Assembly (NCBI GenBank): GCA_963969495.1
Contig: OZ018321.1
Coordinates: forward strand, 134,005,015-134,069,014
Source of the DNA: Ceratothoa steindachneri
Taxonomy: Eukaryota; Arthropoda; Malacostraca; Isopoda; Cymothoidae
Length of the DNA stretch: 64,000 nucleotides
Direction of reading: 5' to 3'
Shown here: positions 32,926 to 45,341 of the stretch, piece by piece
How positions within the stretch are numbered: position 1 is the stretch's first letter
Layout: each line of letters starts with the position of its first letter
Notes under the pieces: generated by a model
Databases searched by the model: none
Told to the model about the DNA's origin: nothing
Seen by the model: only the letters and a program-made list of their open reading frames with translations
Program-made: the position numbers and the translations under genes

Positions 32926-35900
32926 AAAAAAACGGGGCTTATATCCATCCGCGAAGGCCACCGGGGACGGATTGGTCTGCTGCCGTTTCGCTAAGCGACC
33001 AGACCAAGATTGGCTCGTCCGGCCCCGTTGCTTCCACGGGTGTGGAGTCCCAGAGGAAGACCAGAACTGCACAGAGTGGAGCCTCGATTACGCCGGAGCC
33101 CGTCATTCAGAGGCTACCTGGCGTTTTCGAGCCCGCTGGCTTATACGCTACACTGAGGGCAGAATGTTGGCTAAAGGCAACATGATCCATCAGAGGAGAG
33201 GATTAGCTAGCGTTATTGGTAGAGATTCGAAGGTGACCCGTTTTTCCCGGACAGTAGCCTTTTGGGCGAATGCATCGAATCCGTCCGAGGTGGCAATGAT
33301 TAGTGCCCTTCGTACACTAGATGGCACGTCGGTGATTGTGACGTCGTACTCAACCTTGAACTTCGTAAAAGAGGTAGTTTATGCGAAGGAACTCGTGGAC
33401 TACTCCTTATATGACATGACCTTAGAGCTGGCCGACCATGGGGCAGTCAAGGTCGAACGTGTGATAAGAAAACAGGGGCCTCAAGACCCACCCCTACACT
33501 CTTCGTCACGTTCGACTGTGATAAGCTCCCCGAGTCGGTGCATGCCGGTTGTTATCGCTACAGCGTGAAGGCATTCGTACCACTGCCGCGGATGTGCTAT
33601 TACTGTCATTGCTTCGGCCATACTAATCACTCTTGTAGGCGCGCAGGGTCGGGGTTACCCGAAATCTGTGTAAGTTTTTCCAAGGCCGCACACAATGAGT
33701 CCAAGTCGTGTGTGACCAAGTCAGTCGATTGCAGAGAGCCGCACCCAGCTTCCTCGCAGCAATGATGTGTGTATCTCCTTGAGTACGAAATTCTGGCCAT
33801 TCAGGCCTAGGATCGTCTCTCATTTCGCGAGGCTAAGGACTTGGTCCTGGCGCGCCCGTCTCTGCCTGAAATGTCTTATTCATCAATACTAAGAAAGACA
33901 CCTTCTGCTCCTGCACCTCCCCCTCCCGCCCCCCAGGTCTACTGGCACGGTCTTTTCTCTCTCCGCCCATTCGGAACCCTTCTGCGGGTTCTACCCACCC
34001 CACGAGCTCACCTGGTAAAGGGTGAGCCCCGGTTAAAACTAGGGCTCCCCTCCCTTTCCCTAGCGTGCCTGTTTCCCGTAGGGTGAAACGGCCACGCGCT
34101 TCCCTCGAGTCGCTAGACTCGCAGGAGGCAACACCCCTGAAGTTGTTCGTGACGCCATCTTCCGATGTCCCAAAAGCTGCCCCTGAAAAGGAGGACAACA
34201 CTAAAGGAGCTTCGGCCCCTTCGCCCATAACCAGTGGCAGGCTGGGTGGCGTGGAGACTGTGGATCCTCCAAAAAAGGTACCTTTGCCTCCAACCCCCCT
34301 CCCCAAGCTCTCCTAGGGTTTCGAGGCGGAGGGAGGAAATTACTAGCATAGCGAGCCAAACCTCCCCCGGTAAGTCATCTAAGGCGACATCGCCTTCAGC
34401 GCTTTGTCCGGCCAACAGCGCCTGGAGTTCTGCCTCCTGGAAGCGTACGAAAAATTCCGTGAGGTTCTTCTCTTCGAAGAGGGCACCCACATCTCTTTCG
34501 AGCTAGGCCTTTATGGCATATTCCTTCAATGGAATTGCCGCGGACTCCGGGCCAACTGGGAAAAGCTGCAGAGGCTCGTCTCGTCCCGTTCCTGTTGGGT
34601 ATCTTTTCACAGGAGACCGTACTTTGTGCGTGCCCCCTGCCCATATTCCCGGGGTATAAGGGTTTTGCTACCACACCACCACGGGGTGGGGGACGGGCAG
34701 GGGAATGCCGTATTTATACCCGGTATGATGTCTCCGTTTTTCTCTTTGCTTTAGATATCTCCTTTCAGGCAGTATCTGTGCAGCTGCACCTAGATAGGAT
34801 GTATACTTTTATTTCGACGTATATTCCACCGTCAGCCGACTCCAATGCGGGTTACTTAGGTCGAGCCATGGCACGGTTGCCGAGGCCCTTTCTCTTGCTC
34901 GGAGATCTGAACGGTAGACACCCCCTCTGGGTAGACTACTGGAATAATTCCCGAAGTCAAGTCCTTGCCGCCCTGATCGACGAGCTGGAGATAGGTGTCC
35001 TAAATGTGGATGAATTTCCGCAACACTGCCCGACAAACGTTTCATTTTTCTGCCTCAAATCTATCTTTCACTGTCGCTGAATTTCGTTGGCCTAGGGCTA
35101 TGTTCAGGTATATTTCGAAGCACGCCCGCCACTCTTCTTAGTGGGCATACGTGTCTTCACTTAACGGGAAGACCCCTCTAGCAGAGGTGTGGAAGCGAGT
35201 CAAAAAGATTCGGGGCAAGTTCTCGCAGGAACCCCCCTCCCATTCTCCTAGAGAATGGGACCGCAATCTCGGACTCTTCGTCCGTGGAGGAATCCTTCGC
35301 GACCGCTTTCTTTGCATTCTCTAGCCGGGAGGCTACTCCGCTAGCATTTAATGCGCGTCGTGATGTCACGTAAGGCGGCAGACTGGACTCCACTTCTAGA
35401 GGCGGAGAACCCTTCAACGACAGGTTTACTCTGACTGAGTTACGCTCCGCTTTCGCTTCGTGCGCAGACACCGCCCCTGGTCCAGACGATGTCCCGTACG
35501 CCATGCTTTGACACCTGGGTGATCGAGGCATGGCCTTTCTCTTAGATTTGTTCAACAGGATCTGGGTAGAGGGTATCCTCCCAAAATTCATGGCGAATCG
35601 CTACTGTGCTCGCTTTCCGTAAACCGGAGAGTGATCACTACCCCGGCCGGTTTCCGCCCAATCTCTCTAACCTCCTGCGTGTGCAAGTTGATGGAGAAAT
35701 TGGTAAATGTTAGATTAGCCTTTTTACTGGAGAGCGGAGGCTATCTGTCTTCTGCACAGTGCGGCTTCCGCAAGTTCTACTCCAAGTAGTTTGCTCTGCC
35801 CCTACTGGAAAATGTCGTCTGCGAGGCCTTCCTTCGTAGACAGCATTACGCCACGGTGTTTTCCGAGCTGGAGAAGGCCTATGATACCGCATGGTGATGC

Positions 35901-36235
35901 CGTAGATGTTCTCACTACGCTCTACGTGGACGACCTTTAAATTTCTTCCGGTGCGGCCCAGATGCTAACCTTGTAGCGTCGACTCCAACAGGCATCGAAC
36001 CGCGTTTCTTGTTCGCCGGTTTTCCTTGGCCAAGACTAAGGTGGTGCACTTTTGCCGCCTCCACGGTTTCACCTTGACTCAGACTTGTTTATAAATGGTG
36101 TGCGGCTGGAAGTGGTGGACACGCACCGTTTTCTTGGTCTTGTATTTGATGGACGCCTCACCTGGGAGGCTCATATTCGCAGCCTTAAGGTCTCTTGCAC
36201 CCGCGTTATGGATATTCTTGATTCCATGACGTTCA
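32926..36235 (+). mobile_element. LINE-A copy: ORF1, endonuclease and partial RT
   Basis: ORF1 is open from about 32930 to 33568 (CCRFAKRPDQ, NMIHQRRGLASVIG, LELADHGAVKVERVI). It continues one frame over with the knuckles CYYCHCFGHTNHSC and ICVSFSKAAHNESKSC (33595-33720). ORF2 starts near 34500: ILQWNCRGLRANWEKLQ in one frame, then QETVLCACPLPIFPGYKG, YIPPSADSN and LLLGDLNGRHPLW (34600-34930) open for 183 codons in the next, giving the endonuclease core. RT remnants follow: APGPDD near 35480, LTSCVCKLMEK near 35670, and the catalytic YVDD at 35922-35933. The RT thumb (FLGLVFDGRLTWEAHIRSLK) ends near 36230. It is the only LINE-A copy here that keeps YVDD. Frameshifts and internal deletions make it inactive. 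Confidence 0.8.
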
Positions 36236-39200
36236 GCACCTCCCTCTCTTCCTCGATGGAGGTCAGTTCGCCGGCCAAAGATTGGACTTTGACGGAAGAT
36301 ACCTCGAATGGGATTTGCGATGTCTTGGGCGGGATGGCCACACAGAGGGCCCCTGAAATGGACATGGTCCCGTATGTAACCCCGCCCCAGATGGCAGGCT
36401 CTTCCATGGGGCTGGTGCCAAGCACCAAACCTAAGTCCAACCCTATGCAAATTCTCCTCAGATTGCTCGGGGCAGGAGGACTCACAAGGATAGGAGGGAG
36501 GGAGCTCCTCCCCTGTCTGGTGCCCCTCTGACAGCTAAGACTTTCTTCATCTCAGAGAAGGATCTTGCTGAGGCTGTTCCATCCGGCCTAGGGGCTCCTT
36601 CTGGCGATGGAGAGAAGCGGTTCATTTCCCACCCTCTTCTCTCAAAAAACGAAAATACAGGAAGAAGACAAATATGACTAAGGGTTCCTCTCCCTCCCCG
36701 GTGACGGACGATTCCGTTGCCGCTTCGGCAAGCTACCAGGCCAAGAAAAGCACCTCTGGCACCAACGCGGCTTTGGGTAAGGGGGCACAGACTAAGATCA
36801 AAGTTGCAAGTGCGCTGAGGAGAGCTTCGATTACGTCGGGGCCCCTTCATTGAGATCCTACCTAGCTTTGCGAGCCCGCTGGCTTCAAAAGCTTTCTGGT
36901 TATTTGATCTACTGATAGCAGATGTTGGCCAAAGTCAACATGATTTATCAGAGGAGAGCATTAGCTAGCTTGATTGGTAGAGAGTTGAAAGTGACCCATT
37001 TCTCGGACGAAAGCCTTCTGTCGAATGCGTTCGATCCCGCTGAGGCGTCCATGATTAGTGTCCCCTAAAATTTGTGAAAGGAGTGGTTTACGCGAGGGAA
37101 TCGTGGAATACGCCTTAAAATACTTCACCTTGGAGCTGGCTGAACACAGAGCAGTCAGGGTCGCACTTGTGATGATAAAACAGGAAGGGGCCTCGGGACC
37201 CACCAATATACTCTTCGTCACGTTTAACCGTGACAGGGTCCCTGAGTCGGTGCTTGCTGATTGGTGTCGCTACTGCGTGTGCTTGAAGTTATTCGTGTCA
37301 CTGCCGTGGAGGTGGTACTACTGCCACCGCTTCGGCCAATTGAATCACTCATGTAGACATGCAAATTCGGGTTTACCCGAAGTCTGCGTGAGTTCCTCCA
37401 AGGCCCTACATGATAAGTCCGTATCGTGTATGGCCAAGTATGTCAAGTAAGGATAGCTACACCCCTCTTCTTCGAAGCAATGTGGTGCTTATCTCCCCGA
37501 GACAGAAATCCTGGTCGTTCAGGCAACGAATCTTCTCACTTTTCGGGAGGCTAAGAACTCGGTCCTGTCGCGCATGACGCTACCTGACACCCTATGCTCC
37601 TTGCCTCTCCAGGCCTACAAGCACGGTCGATTCCGGAACCATTCGTAACCTTTCTGCCGGTTCTACTCATCCCTGGCGCTCCCCTGCTAGAGCAAGTAGC
37701 ACAAATTGTTAATTACCCATCCTCGGGTGAAACCATGGATCCTTCCGCGTGACTGTTTCCTGTAAAGCGAAATGACCGTGGGACTCAGCCGAGTCGTTAG
37801 ACTCGCAGGAGAAAATACCCACGAAATTGGTCGCGAGGCCGTCTTCTGGGGTTCCTAAAGCTGTGCTCAGAAAATGTCAGCACTAATGGAGCTTTGGTTA
37901 ATACCCCTCCCCCCCCAACTCAATGTTGGACTGGGTGGCTCAGAGACGGTGGCTCCTCCAAAGTAGGTACCCACGCCTCAGAGGCCGTCCCTCGCACCAA
38001 TTTTACGAGCCGGGGTTGGAAAGACTCCCATAGCGAGCTCAACCGTCCCCGCTAAGTCCCCTAAGGTGAGAAATCGCCTTCTTCGGTGGTCAACAGCGCC
38101 CAAAGTTCTGCCTTCAGGAAGCTTGCGGCCATTATAGACGACGGTCTTTTCTTCGAAAAGGGCAGCCGCTTCTCCGAGTTAGGTCAGGAGGGCATATTCA
38201 TTCAATGGAATTGCCGCTGACTCCGGGCCAACTGGAAGGAGCTGTGGGGGCTAATCTCTCGTTCTCCGTTAGCTAACATTTTGCAGGAGACCATGCCTGG
38301 CGCGTGCCTCACCTAGAGGGCTCATATTCGCAGCTTAAGGTTCTCTTGTACCCACGCTATGGACATTCTTAGTTTAGTGACTTTCAGCACTTGGGGTTCT
38401 TATAAGGCTACCGCTTTTCTTTTATACCGATCCTTTGTTCGTTCGAAGCTTGACTACGGAGGCGAGTTTTATGCATCCGCAGCCGTGCGTGCATGTCGAA
38501 AAGTGTGTTCGATCCACTACACCTGTCTTCGCCTGGCGACCGGGGCCTTCCGCCGTCCCCTATTGAGAGTCTACTTGTCGATGCTGGGGAGATTCCACTC
38601 ACTCTGCGCAGTGCACAGTGCATTATACGCTTGTACGCGCGAGCCCGGCACCTTCCTCGGTAGCCAACGAACCTCAGTGTATCCGCAGCCTATCTCGACT
38701 GCGCCTATTCTCCTGAGAGACGCCAGTCATACCCTAAGCTCTTTGGGTTTAGGGCTCCACATCACCTTTGAGCGCTCAGTCTAGTTATCTGGCCGGTGGC
38801 GCATCTCGTTCTGCGCAGGGCGCCACCCTAGAGGCTACCACCTTTGAATATTTTTCCCCACGCCTCTGCTTCCCAAACTTTCACAGCGCTGGAAATATTG
38901 CGTTTGACTCTTATGGGTCACACTTCGTGTCACGCTGGATCCCTGCCAGTATACACCGATTGCTCCAACTCCCAGGAGGGTGCCGGCTTCCACCCTGCAT
39001 CCTGAGTGGGGCTCTATCAAACGTCGCATCTGTCTTTACGGCCATGTGGTTGCAATACACCACTCGTTACGGGAGATAACGTGTTGTGCCCTGTTCTGAG
39101 ACCTGATTGTATTCTTTGCTCTAGGAGCATTGGAATCTTCACATCCCCTGCTTCGCGGTATGTATGACGCCACGGTTGCAGCGAGCCTGGTGAATGTCGA

Positions 39201-39940
39201 GATTATCTTTAGCTGAGTTCCTGGAAATGTGGGAATTGCTGTGAATGACCGCCTCAATGAGTCCGCCACTGTGCGAACAGACCAGCGTTTTGCCTTTCCT
39301 CCCACTGACTACATGTCAGGGGCTGCCTGGCAAAACAGATTGGATACGGTTGAGGAGAACCTAAAGTTGTCGGTCATTGCGCCGCGAGTGTTCCCATTGA
39401 CCTACCCTCCAATGGCACTATGGCTTCAAGTTGCGTTCTCTTTTCTTCGAATTGGGCACACTCACGAGACGCACCGCCATTTGTTTCAGCGCTTGCCTGC
39501 ACCTTATACCGACGACTGCGTTGTACTCCCTACTGCTTGGCACGTTCTGGTTGAAGGATTCAGTCTCGGTGATCTTTACGCACGTTATCCATTCCGGTAC
39601 CGGAATGAATGAGGTCACTACTGCTTGCCCTTCGTACTTGTTAAGAGTCCGTGCACATTTACTTGTGGACTATCTGACTTTTTAGAGAAGGCCGGCCTTT
39701 AGCATTTTATTTGACTCTCTTTGGTGTTAGTGGCATCATCTTGCGGCGGTACGAGGCGGGCCTTCCCCGACCCCGGAGCGTGCTTCCATCTTCTTGCCTT
39801 TGTTCTGTTTCTTATTTTTTGTTTGTTGTTGGTTTTGTTTTTGTTTTGTTTTGCAAATTTTAAAGTAGCCCAATACTAGACTAAAATTTTAATTTCGGCG
39901 TCTAATGCCCTTGAAGGCAGTCGCCAGATGCACGCTGTTA
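36236..39940 (+). mobile_element. LINE-A copy with endonuclease-RT deletion
   Basis: It begins within the ORF1 leader and N-terminus (PEMDMVPYVTPPQMAGSSMG near 36350). ORF1 follows with NMIYQRRALASLIG and knuckles (YYCHRFGQLNHSC, about 37310-37355). ORF2 starts with IQWNCR near 38205. At about 38300 the sequence jumps to the RT thumb (MDILSLVTFSTWGSYKATAF). RNase H follows (about 38950-39250), then the C-terminal domain (FSFLRIGHTHETHRHL near 39440; LPTAWHVLVEGFSLGDL). The 3' UTR has the terminal stem-loop at 39897-39925 and an A-run at 39940. About 2 kb of ORF2 is missing and the frames are broken. Confidence 0.8.
39897..39925 (+). other. LINE-A 3'-terminal stem-loop
   Basis: GGCGTC faces GTCGCC, with inner TGCC/GGCA. 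It is followed by AGATGCACGC and an A-run. Confidence 0.7.
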
Positions 39941-40215
39941 AAAAAAAGAAAGAAGCAAAATACACCTAGACACTAGATGGGCTTCTCCTTTTCAGAACCC
40001 GCTACCTATGGTTTTTTTTTTAGCCACTGACGGTAACGTCTTTGTGAGGGAGCCGCCAGGCAATCGCAGTAAAATGTTAAAAATATATCTAGGACTCGCT
40101 AATTCCAAAAGGCGCGGTTATATCTGCGCCCTGTGCAAAGCACAATCGGGTATGGTACCCGGGACGCCGAGCTAATTGGGGGAAGCTGCATAGACTGATC
40201 TCATAGTCTTTCCCG
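39941..40215 (+). mobile_element. Further LINE-A scraps behind the tail
   Basis: A second AGATGGGCTT motif lies near 39975. A third, degenerate stem-loop (GGTAAC...GAGCCGCC) lies at 40032-40057. At about 40155-40215 a short piece matches the start of ORF2 (AATTGGGGGAAGCTGCA, the NW-x-KL-x-RLIS segment). Confidence 0.5.
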
Positions 40216-41962
40216 TTATATTTTCCATGGTGCTCTGAGTTCGGTATAAAATCAAACACGCCAACCACGAGTCTAAGAACAACCTAAGAGATGAGAAGAA
40301 CCACATTCTGTCTTAGCAATAGGGTGACGAATAAAAAAAAACTAATAAGGAAACATAAAATGACCAACATCGAGGAAGAGGAAATGAAAAAAGAAACTTC
40401 GCATAGGTTCTAACAAGCCAAATGGCAATTAATTCCCTACCGTAAATTGAAGACACGATAAAGCGAAATCAAAGAATTGAAATTCTTGTTATGATAATAT
40501 ATGATCATGCAGCCCTCACTCAAACACAGGTTGCTTCACCAGATTTCATTACTCTTTTGGGGAAACAAGAGACCTCTGGCTCCCAGAGAACCATCCATCC
40601 GAGGAGATCCTTACAAAGAACCTAGCAATTCAAGATACACACGAAAAGCCACCGGCGAGGATAGAAACCGAAAAATAACCAAAGAAACGGAAGACCAGGA
40701 GAAGATGACACAACGCAAGACACAGATGAGGTGAACCAGGAAATAAATGAAATAATTCAGTTGACTCGTAAAATGGTCGCAAGTACATAGGAAACATAAC
40801 AAGAATGAACCACAGTCCAAAAGAAGAACAAATGACGAAAAGACAACACGGAAGTGAAATTACTAGAACCGACACTATAAGGAATCGACCTGAGGATATA
40901 TACAACGAGAAACGACAAATTCGCAAAGGACTGGGATTATGTGGATAAGCTGTGTAGCCCTGTTGTGAGTGGGTTTGGTTACTAAGGGATATTTTTCAAT
41001 GAGTTTTGGTACCACTCTTGGGTAGCTCGACAGGTTTCTTGATTATAGGCTGGGTAAAGATGATCAGAGATTTCTTCAAAAGTAAAGAAATCTTGGAGCT
41101 AGATTCAGTATTCTTTATTCGGCAGGAACTTAGAATCCAGTCATTTGACCGCTGTCCTTTCGGCCTTTCGGACATTTCGAAAAGGAGAGGTAATTACTAT
41201 ACGGGAACAGTGCTCTTTTTTGAGCATTTATCCATTCGGAATCCCTTCCATCGAATGTTATTTTGGTTCGACGTGAACCCTTTATTTGATTTCATAAAAC
41301 ATTTCAATGTGCTCAGTTTTTAGGTTTCCTAGAGTCTCCTATTCTCGATACGATGGAGACCATGCTCTATGAAGGACCCCTGAAAATCACCAGTCACCGA
41401 AGTACCATAATATGGACAGAAAAATTTAAGAAGCTACGAACCGGACCAGGCGCCACCAAAAGGAAAGATTATTAGAAAAGTACGAATAACAAAAAAGAAA
41501 ACTAAGAACTAAACAAAACAATAAATAAAAAAAAGTTTATTTAGCTCCCAAAGAATCAAGAGAAACTAAGCAAAAGAATAACATAAGAAAAGAAAGAATA
41601 ACAAAATTAATCGAGATTAAGCAGATTTGGCGTCTATGCAATTCTACAAGTATGTAAGTCTCATACTTTCCTTCATTTTCGCAGCTATTTTTAAAATCTA
41701 TTTCTACATAATTCAACTTTATACTTATCCCACCACTTTTATCAAAAGAAGAATAAAAGGAAGTTATTTTTCCTTTATGAGATCATGTCTGGTACTTCCC
41801 TGCTTGCCTCTCATAAGGTAACCTATAACCATATCCTCATATTGAAATTGAACGTTAGTTTTGAATACGTTAAAAATGAAAAAGGCTCCTTAAGCTAAAA
41901 GTGTCCCATGTTCAAAAAGGGATCTAATTTGCACTTCAAGAACAAGTTAGACAGTCATTGTA
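40216..41962. other. Gene-free stretch
   Basis: Purine-rich around 40260-40950 and AT-rich from 41400. An open frame at 41006-41323 and others have no recognisable family features. I see no gene. Confidence 0.4.
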
Positions 41963-42181
41963 CAGGGTGGTCCGAAAGTTTTGTCACCCACTGTAAATAT
42001 TATTTTAATTTTCTCTTTCAAATATTGTTTTAATTTTATATTTCAGATGACCGAAAGTCTTGTCTCCCCGTTAATATTGTGACGGGACTTTCGGTCATCT
42101 GAAATATCAAATTAAAGCAATATTTGAAATAGAAAACTAAAACAATACTTACAGGTGATAAAAGACTTTCAGACCACCCTG
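41963..42181. mobile_element. Mariner-type MITE 2, 219 bp, full-length palindrome
   Basis: The ends are CAGGGTGGTCCGAAAGTTTT and its inverted match ending CAGACCACCCTG, flanked by TA. The interior is itself inverted: 42040-42058 and 42087-42105 are perfect reverse complements around a 28-bp centre. The flanking AT-rich parts mirror each other too. Its left half matches MITE 1 (29401). Confidence 0.85.
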
Positions 42182-42985
42182 TATCTCGCTCGTGTTAATG
42201 TGTCTATCAGATTAAGTTCACATGATAATTGCATCTTCAAGTCTCGATAAATAATATTGTAATGAATTAGGGGCCAATTAGAAAGACAAGATTCAGCCAA
42301 GTTATAACCCGGGGGTTTATATAGAGATGAGGGGTCACGATATCCATTAATTTACCCTTTTTATTAAGTCATAAAATAATTTCAGGAAGCTGTGTATAGT
42401 TTAGAAATTTAATAAGAGCTGTTAGAATTGTTTGCTTTTTAAGACAATATTCGACACGATTTAAAAAAAAATTCACCGGTTTTTATCTCGGGTTTACAAG
42501 TTATAATTAATTTTGGCATTAATTGGAGAAAATATTAAAGTTTTTTAACTAGATTAAAAGCCTTAAAAATATGAGCTAAACGTATTAGCTAAAATTCATA
42601 ATTAAGAACGATTTTAATGTTAAGAATAAAGCTAGTAGCTAATTTCTCAACCAGACATAACTGCCTTACCTTCCGCATTTTTTTCTTCGAATTTAAAGGG
42701 CAATAACAGCGAGGCATTATCACACAGAAAGTTAGAAAGAAGTCTGTGGGAGATATATGACGGCAGAAACTCCTGCATGCATTGTGGCCTAGGTCACGTG
42801 CCTTCCTCGAGGTTTCAGCTGAAGCAGGGGCGCCACTCCGTGGCGAAAGGCAGCTAAATCCTGATGAGGGACTCGCCTGGTAAACTACTCACTCGAAAGC
42901 TTTGTCCTACGAGTACTACTTTATCGGCGGGAGAGGGTTGGGGGAAGGCTTACTGGTAGTAGCGTTGAGGCAAGAAAGAGGTTGT
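42182..42985. other. Gene-free AT-rich stretch
   Basis: Contains an R2 copy at 42696-42772. No coding motif seen. Confidence 0.4.
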
Positions 42986-42989
42986 TGAT

Positions 42990-43100
42990 GGTGGTTGGTC
43001 AATTTGTGCGGTTGCGACGGGAGAATTGGTCAATTTAAGCTGGTTACGACGGGAGAATTGGTCAATTTGAGTTGGGTTCGATGAGAGAAACGGTCAAGTT
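42990..43100 (+). repeat. Short tandem repeat, about 32-bp unit, three copies
   Basis: The unit is GGTTACGACGGGAGAATTGG followed by TCAATTT and AG-rich bases, with successive copies at about 42997, 43028 and 43060. It borders the Tc1/mariner remnant. Confidence 0.6.
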
Positions 43101-43990
43101 CAGATTCATTAAATTTATTTTTGCTTGAAGTAAATTCCATATGGAATAGTGCATAGGGTTACAGTCAGGCGATTGAGGAGACCATTCATCCTTTTTGATA
43201 AAATGACAATTTTCTTCTAAAGATCTGTGTTGTTTTGCTAGTATGAGAGGGCGCACCATCTTGCTGGAAAATGAATTCTCCTTTAGGATAGAGCTGATGG
43301 CAATCAGGAAGCAGGACGATAGATAGTAGTTCGATGTAATTTTATGAATTAACTTTGGATTTGGGGGTATCGATAAAATGGATTATCGTTTTACCATTCC
43401 ATAACACTCCCGTAGAAACCATTGTTTTTTTGCTAAATCCAGAAGATTCATGATAAAAGCGGGATGGATGGATGTCCTTTTTCTTTTAAGCCATAAACTC
43501 TGTTATTTTGACTATAAGTTGGCACTTCCAAAGTGAAGTATTTTTCGTCGGTAAACACAAAATTTCTTGTATATTGAGATGAATAGCGATCGTAAAGCAA
43601 CTTACAACGTGCCTTTCTACATTGTCTTACATTAATACCACGGTGGGAAATACGCATTCTTTTCTAAGCTTTTAATTTTTGTCGTTTTAAAATCCGTTGC
43701 ACACAAGAACGGGAAATACCTAATTCAAAAGAGATCTTACCTTGGGATAGATAAGGTCCGGGGTTTTCATCCTGAGATAAAACAAGTTTTCTACTTAAAT
43801 CATTTTATTCTTTGTCATAGTAATTTTATTATGGCCGCCACTACCTTTCTTCCGAGCTATCGAACCAGTATTTTTTATTGTTTTAATTAAGTTATAAACT
43901 TCTACTTGTTCAATTTCTATGTGGAAATTCACGAAAGATTATATTTCCATTCCAACCTTTTTCTGTAAAACGATTTTCTTATAATTTTAT
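43060..43990 (-). pseudogene. Degenerate Tc1/mariner transposase
   Basis: On the minus strand, scattered across frames, are GISRSCVQRILKRQK (helix-turn-helix region, about 43715-43675), RNFVFTDEKYFTLE (first catalytic Asp, about 43570-43530), FQQDGAPSHTSK (second Asp, about 43270-43240) and EWSPQSPDCNPMHYSIW (third Asp, about 43185-43140). The order is that of a DDD transposase of this superfamily. There are several frameshifts and stops. I could not identify terminal inverted repeats. The LKEKGHPSIP block is conserved in related elements of invertebrates. Confidence 0.75.
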
Positions 43991-45132
43991 CATTTAGACT
44001 TAATACTATTGTGATAGGGGGTATAATAACACAACTTTTAAGTTTAAATGATGACTGAAAGAGAGAGAGAGAAAAAACAAGGCTAATTATAGCTTAATAG
44101 CCTAGGCATGCACACCGTATTTCCTACGCACAAATATCGCAAATTTTTGAGTAACTATATTATGACTTTAATTGCACCAATACTCTCATAGTTATATTAT
44201 TAAAATTTTCAGAAATAATAAAGAATATATATAAGCTGCTGTATACCAATTTTTATTTATATCCAATTACATTTGATCGATGTATTTAAGTTTGAATTCT
44301 TTGCTAGGCTAAGTCGCTAAATAGGCATCTTCTTGATTTCTCACCCAAACGTGGAATTCCGAGCTAAACTATCCTAATTATATCAAAAGGGATTAAATGT
44401 GAAGAACGCTTGAGAAAGTTGGGTTTGGCCAATAAATCCATCAGTGAAGTGGGTAATTAAATTTGAGGTCACAGAGTCTTTAAGTTTTGACCATCCACTT
44501 TCGAGTGACATTTTGAGGACCTTTTTCTTTTAATTTGATTTTTATACGTTCTGGAGAAGGTAAAGATAAGCGACCCTGCAGAATTTGGAGTCAGGGTTAC
44601 TTCGGGGGAACAAGTTCAGGTGGCTTTTATACCCAAAGAGTTTCCTCTCTCTACGCAGGTTATGTATCTTCCATAAATTCACGCGCCCTAACTCCATCCA
44701 TTTTATCACCGTACACTCTTCGACGATTTATTTTCATTTAAAAGTCACTCGCTCTTTGTAATTCGCTATATGCTAGTTCTAATGGTTTACAATGCAGACT
44801 TGTAGTTTACGTATGACATGCCACATAGGTTCCCAGCATGAGCTTTTTTTATAAGGATGGGGGGGGATTTAATTTACTAATATGTATAATGAAATTTATG
44901 AAGATTGGGCAGACCTCCCATGTATATCCTCCCTCGAGTTTTTGCGAATTACCTTTGCTTCTGATGCGTTTGGTAGGTTAAAATAGTAAAAAATTAGTTT
45001 AACTTAATTTAGCACTATTTAACGTGACCTAAATGTGTTGGCGCCTACATGAGATCCGCAGTACCTGGAATAACCAGCGCCTCGTGTCCGGCCTCTCGCG
45101 TCATCTGAAAATCCATCGATGTGTCTTTGTGT

Positions 45133-45136
<4 letters not shown>
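43991..45136. other. Gene-free stretch upstream of the myosin gene
   Basis: No exon was recognised. The promoter and any 5' non-coding exon of the myosin gene should lie here or further left, because the first coding exon is preceded by a splice acceptor. I cannot place them from sequence alone. Confidence 0.4.

Positions 45137-45167
<31 letters not shown>
45137..45167 (+). repeat. (GT)n microsatellite
   Basis: About 15 GT units lie 45 bp upstream of the first coding exon, in the presumed 5' intron. Confidence 0.95.
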
Positions 45168-45169
<2 letters not shown>

Positions 45170-45215
45170 AGATATTTCGAGGCCCCATTTAACGTGTGGT
45201 ATCTCCCATTTCAGG

Positions 45216-45341
45216 ATGGAGAATATCTTAGAATACCGGGACCGCGTCGGGGTCCCGGACGCCATCTTGCTCGAGGACTTCCAGAGCGAGGACGCCTTTA
45301 TCGAGAACCTTCGCAAGCGCTACTCCGAAGACATCATATAC
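45216..45341 (+). CDS. Myosin I exon 1 (first coding exon)
   Basis: 42 codons, start ATG at 45216. A tttcag acceptor ends at 45214, so an upstream non-coding exon is expected. It encodes the N-terminal RDRVGVPD segment and the region ending SEDIIY. Donor GTGAGT at 45342, phase 0. An in-frame ATG further upstream lies in the GT repeat and the intron, so it was not chosen. Confidence 0.9.

Noticed and set aside
40216..41600. Possible gene in the purine-rich stretch
   Set aside because: Open frames are short and on both strands, with no motif or splice pattern that joins them.
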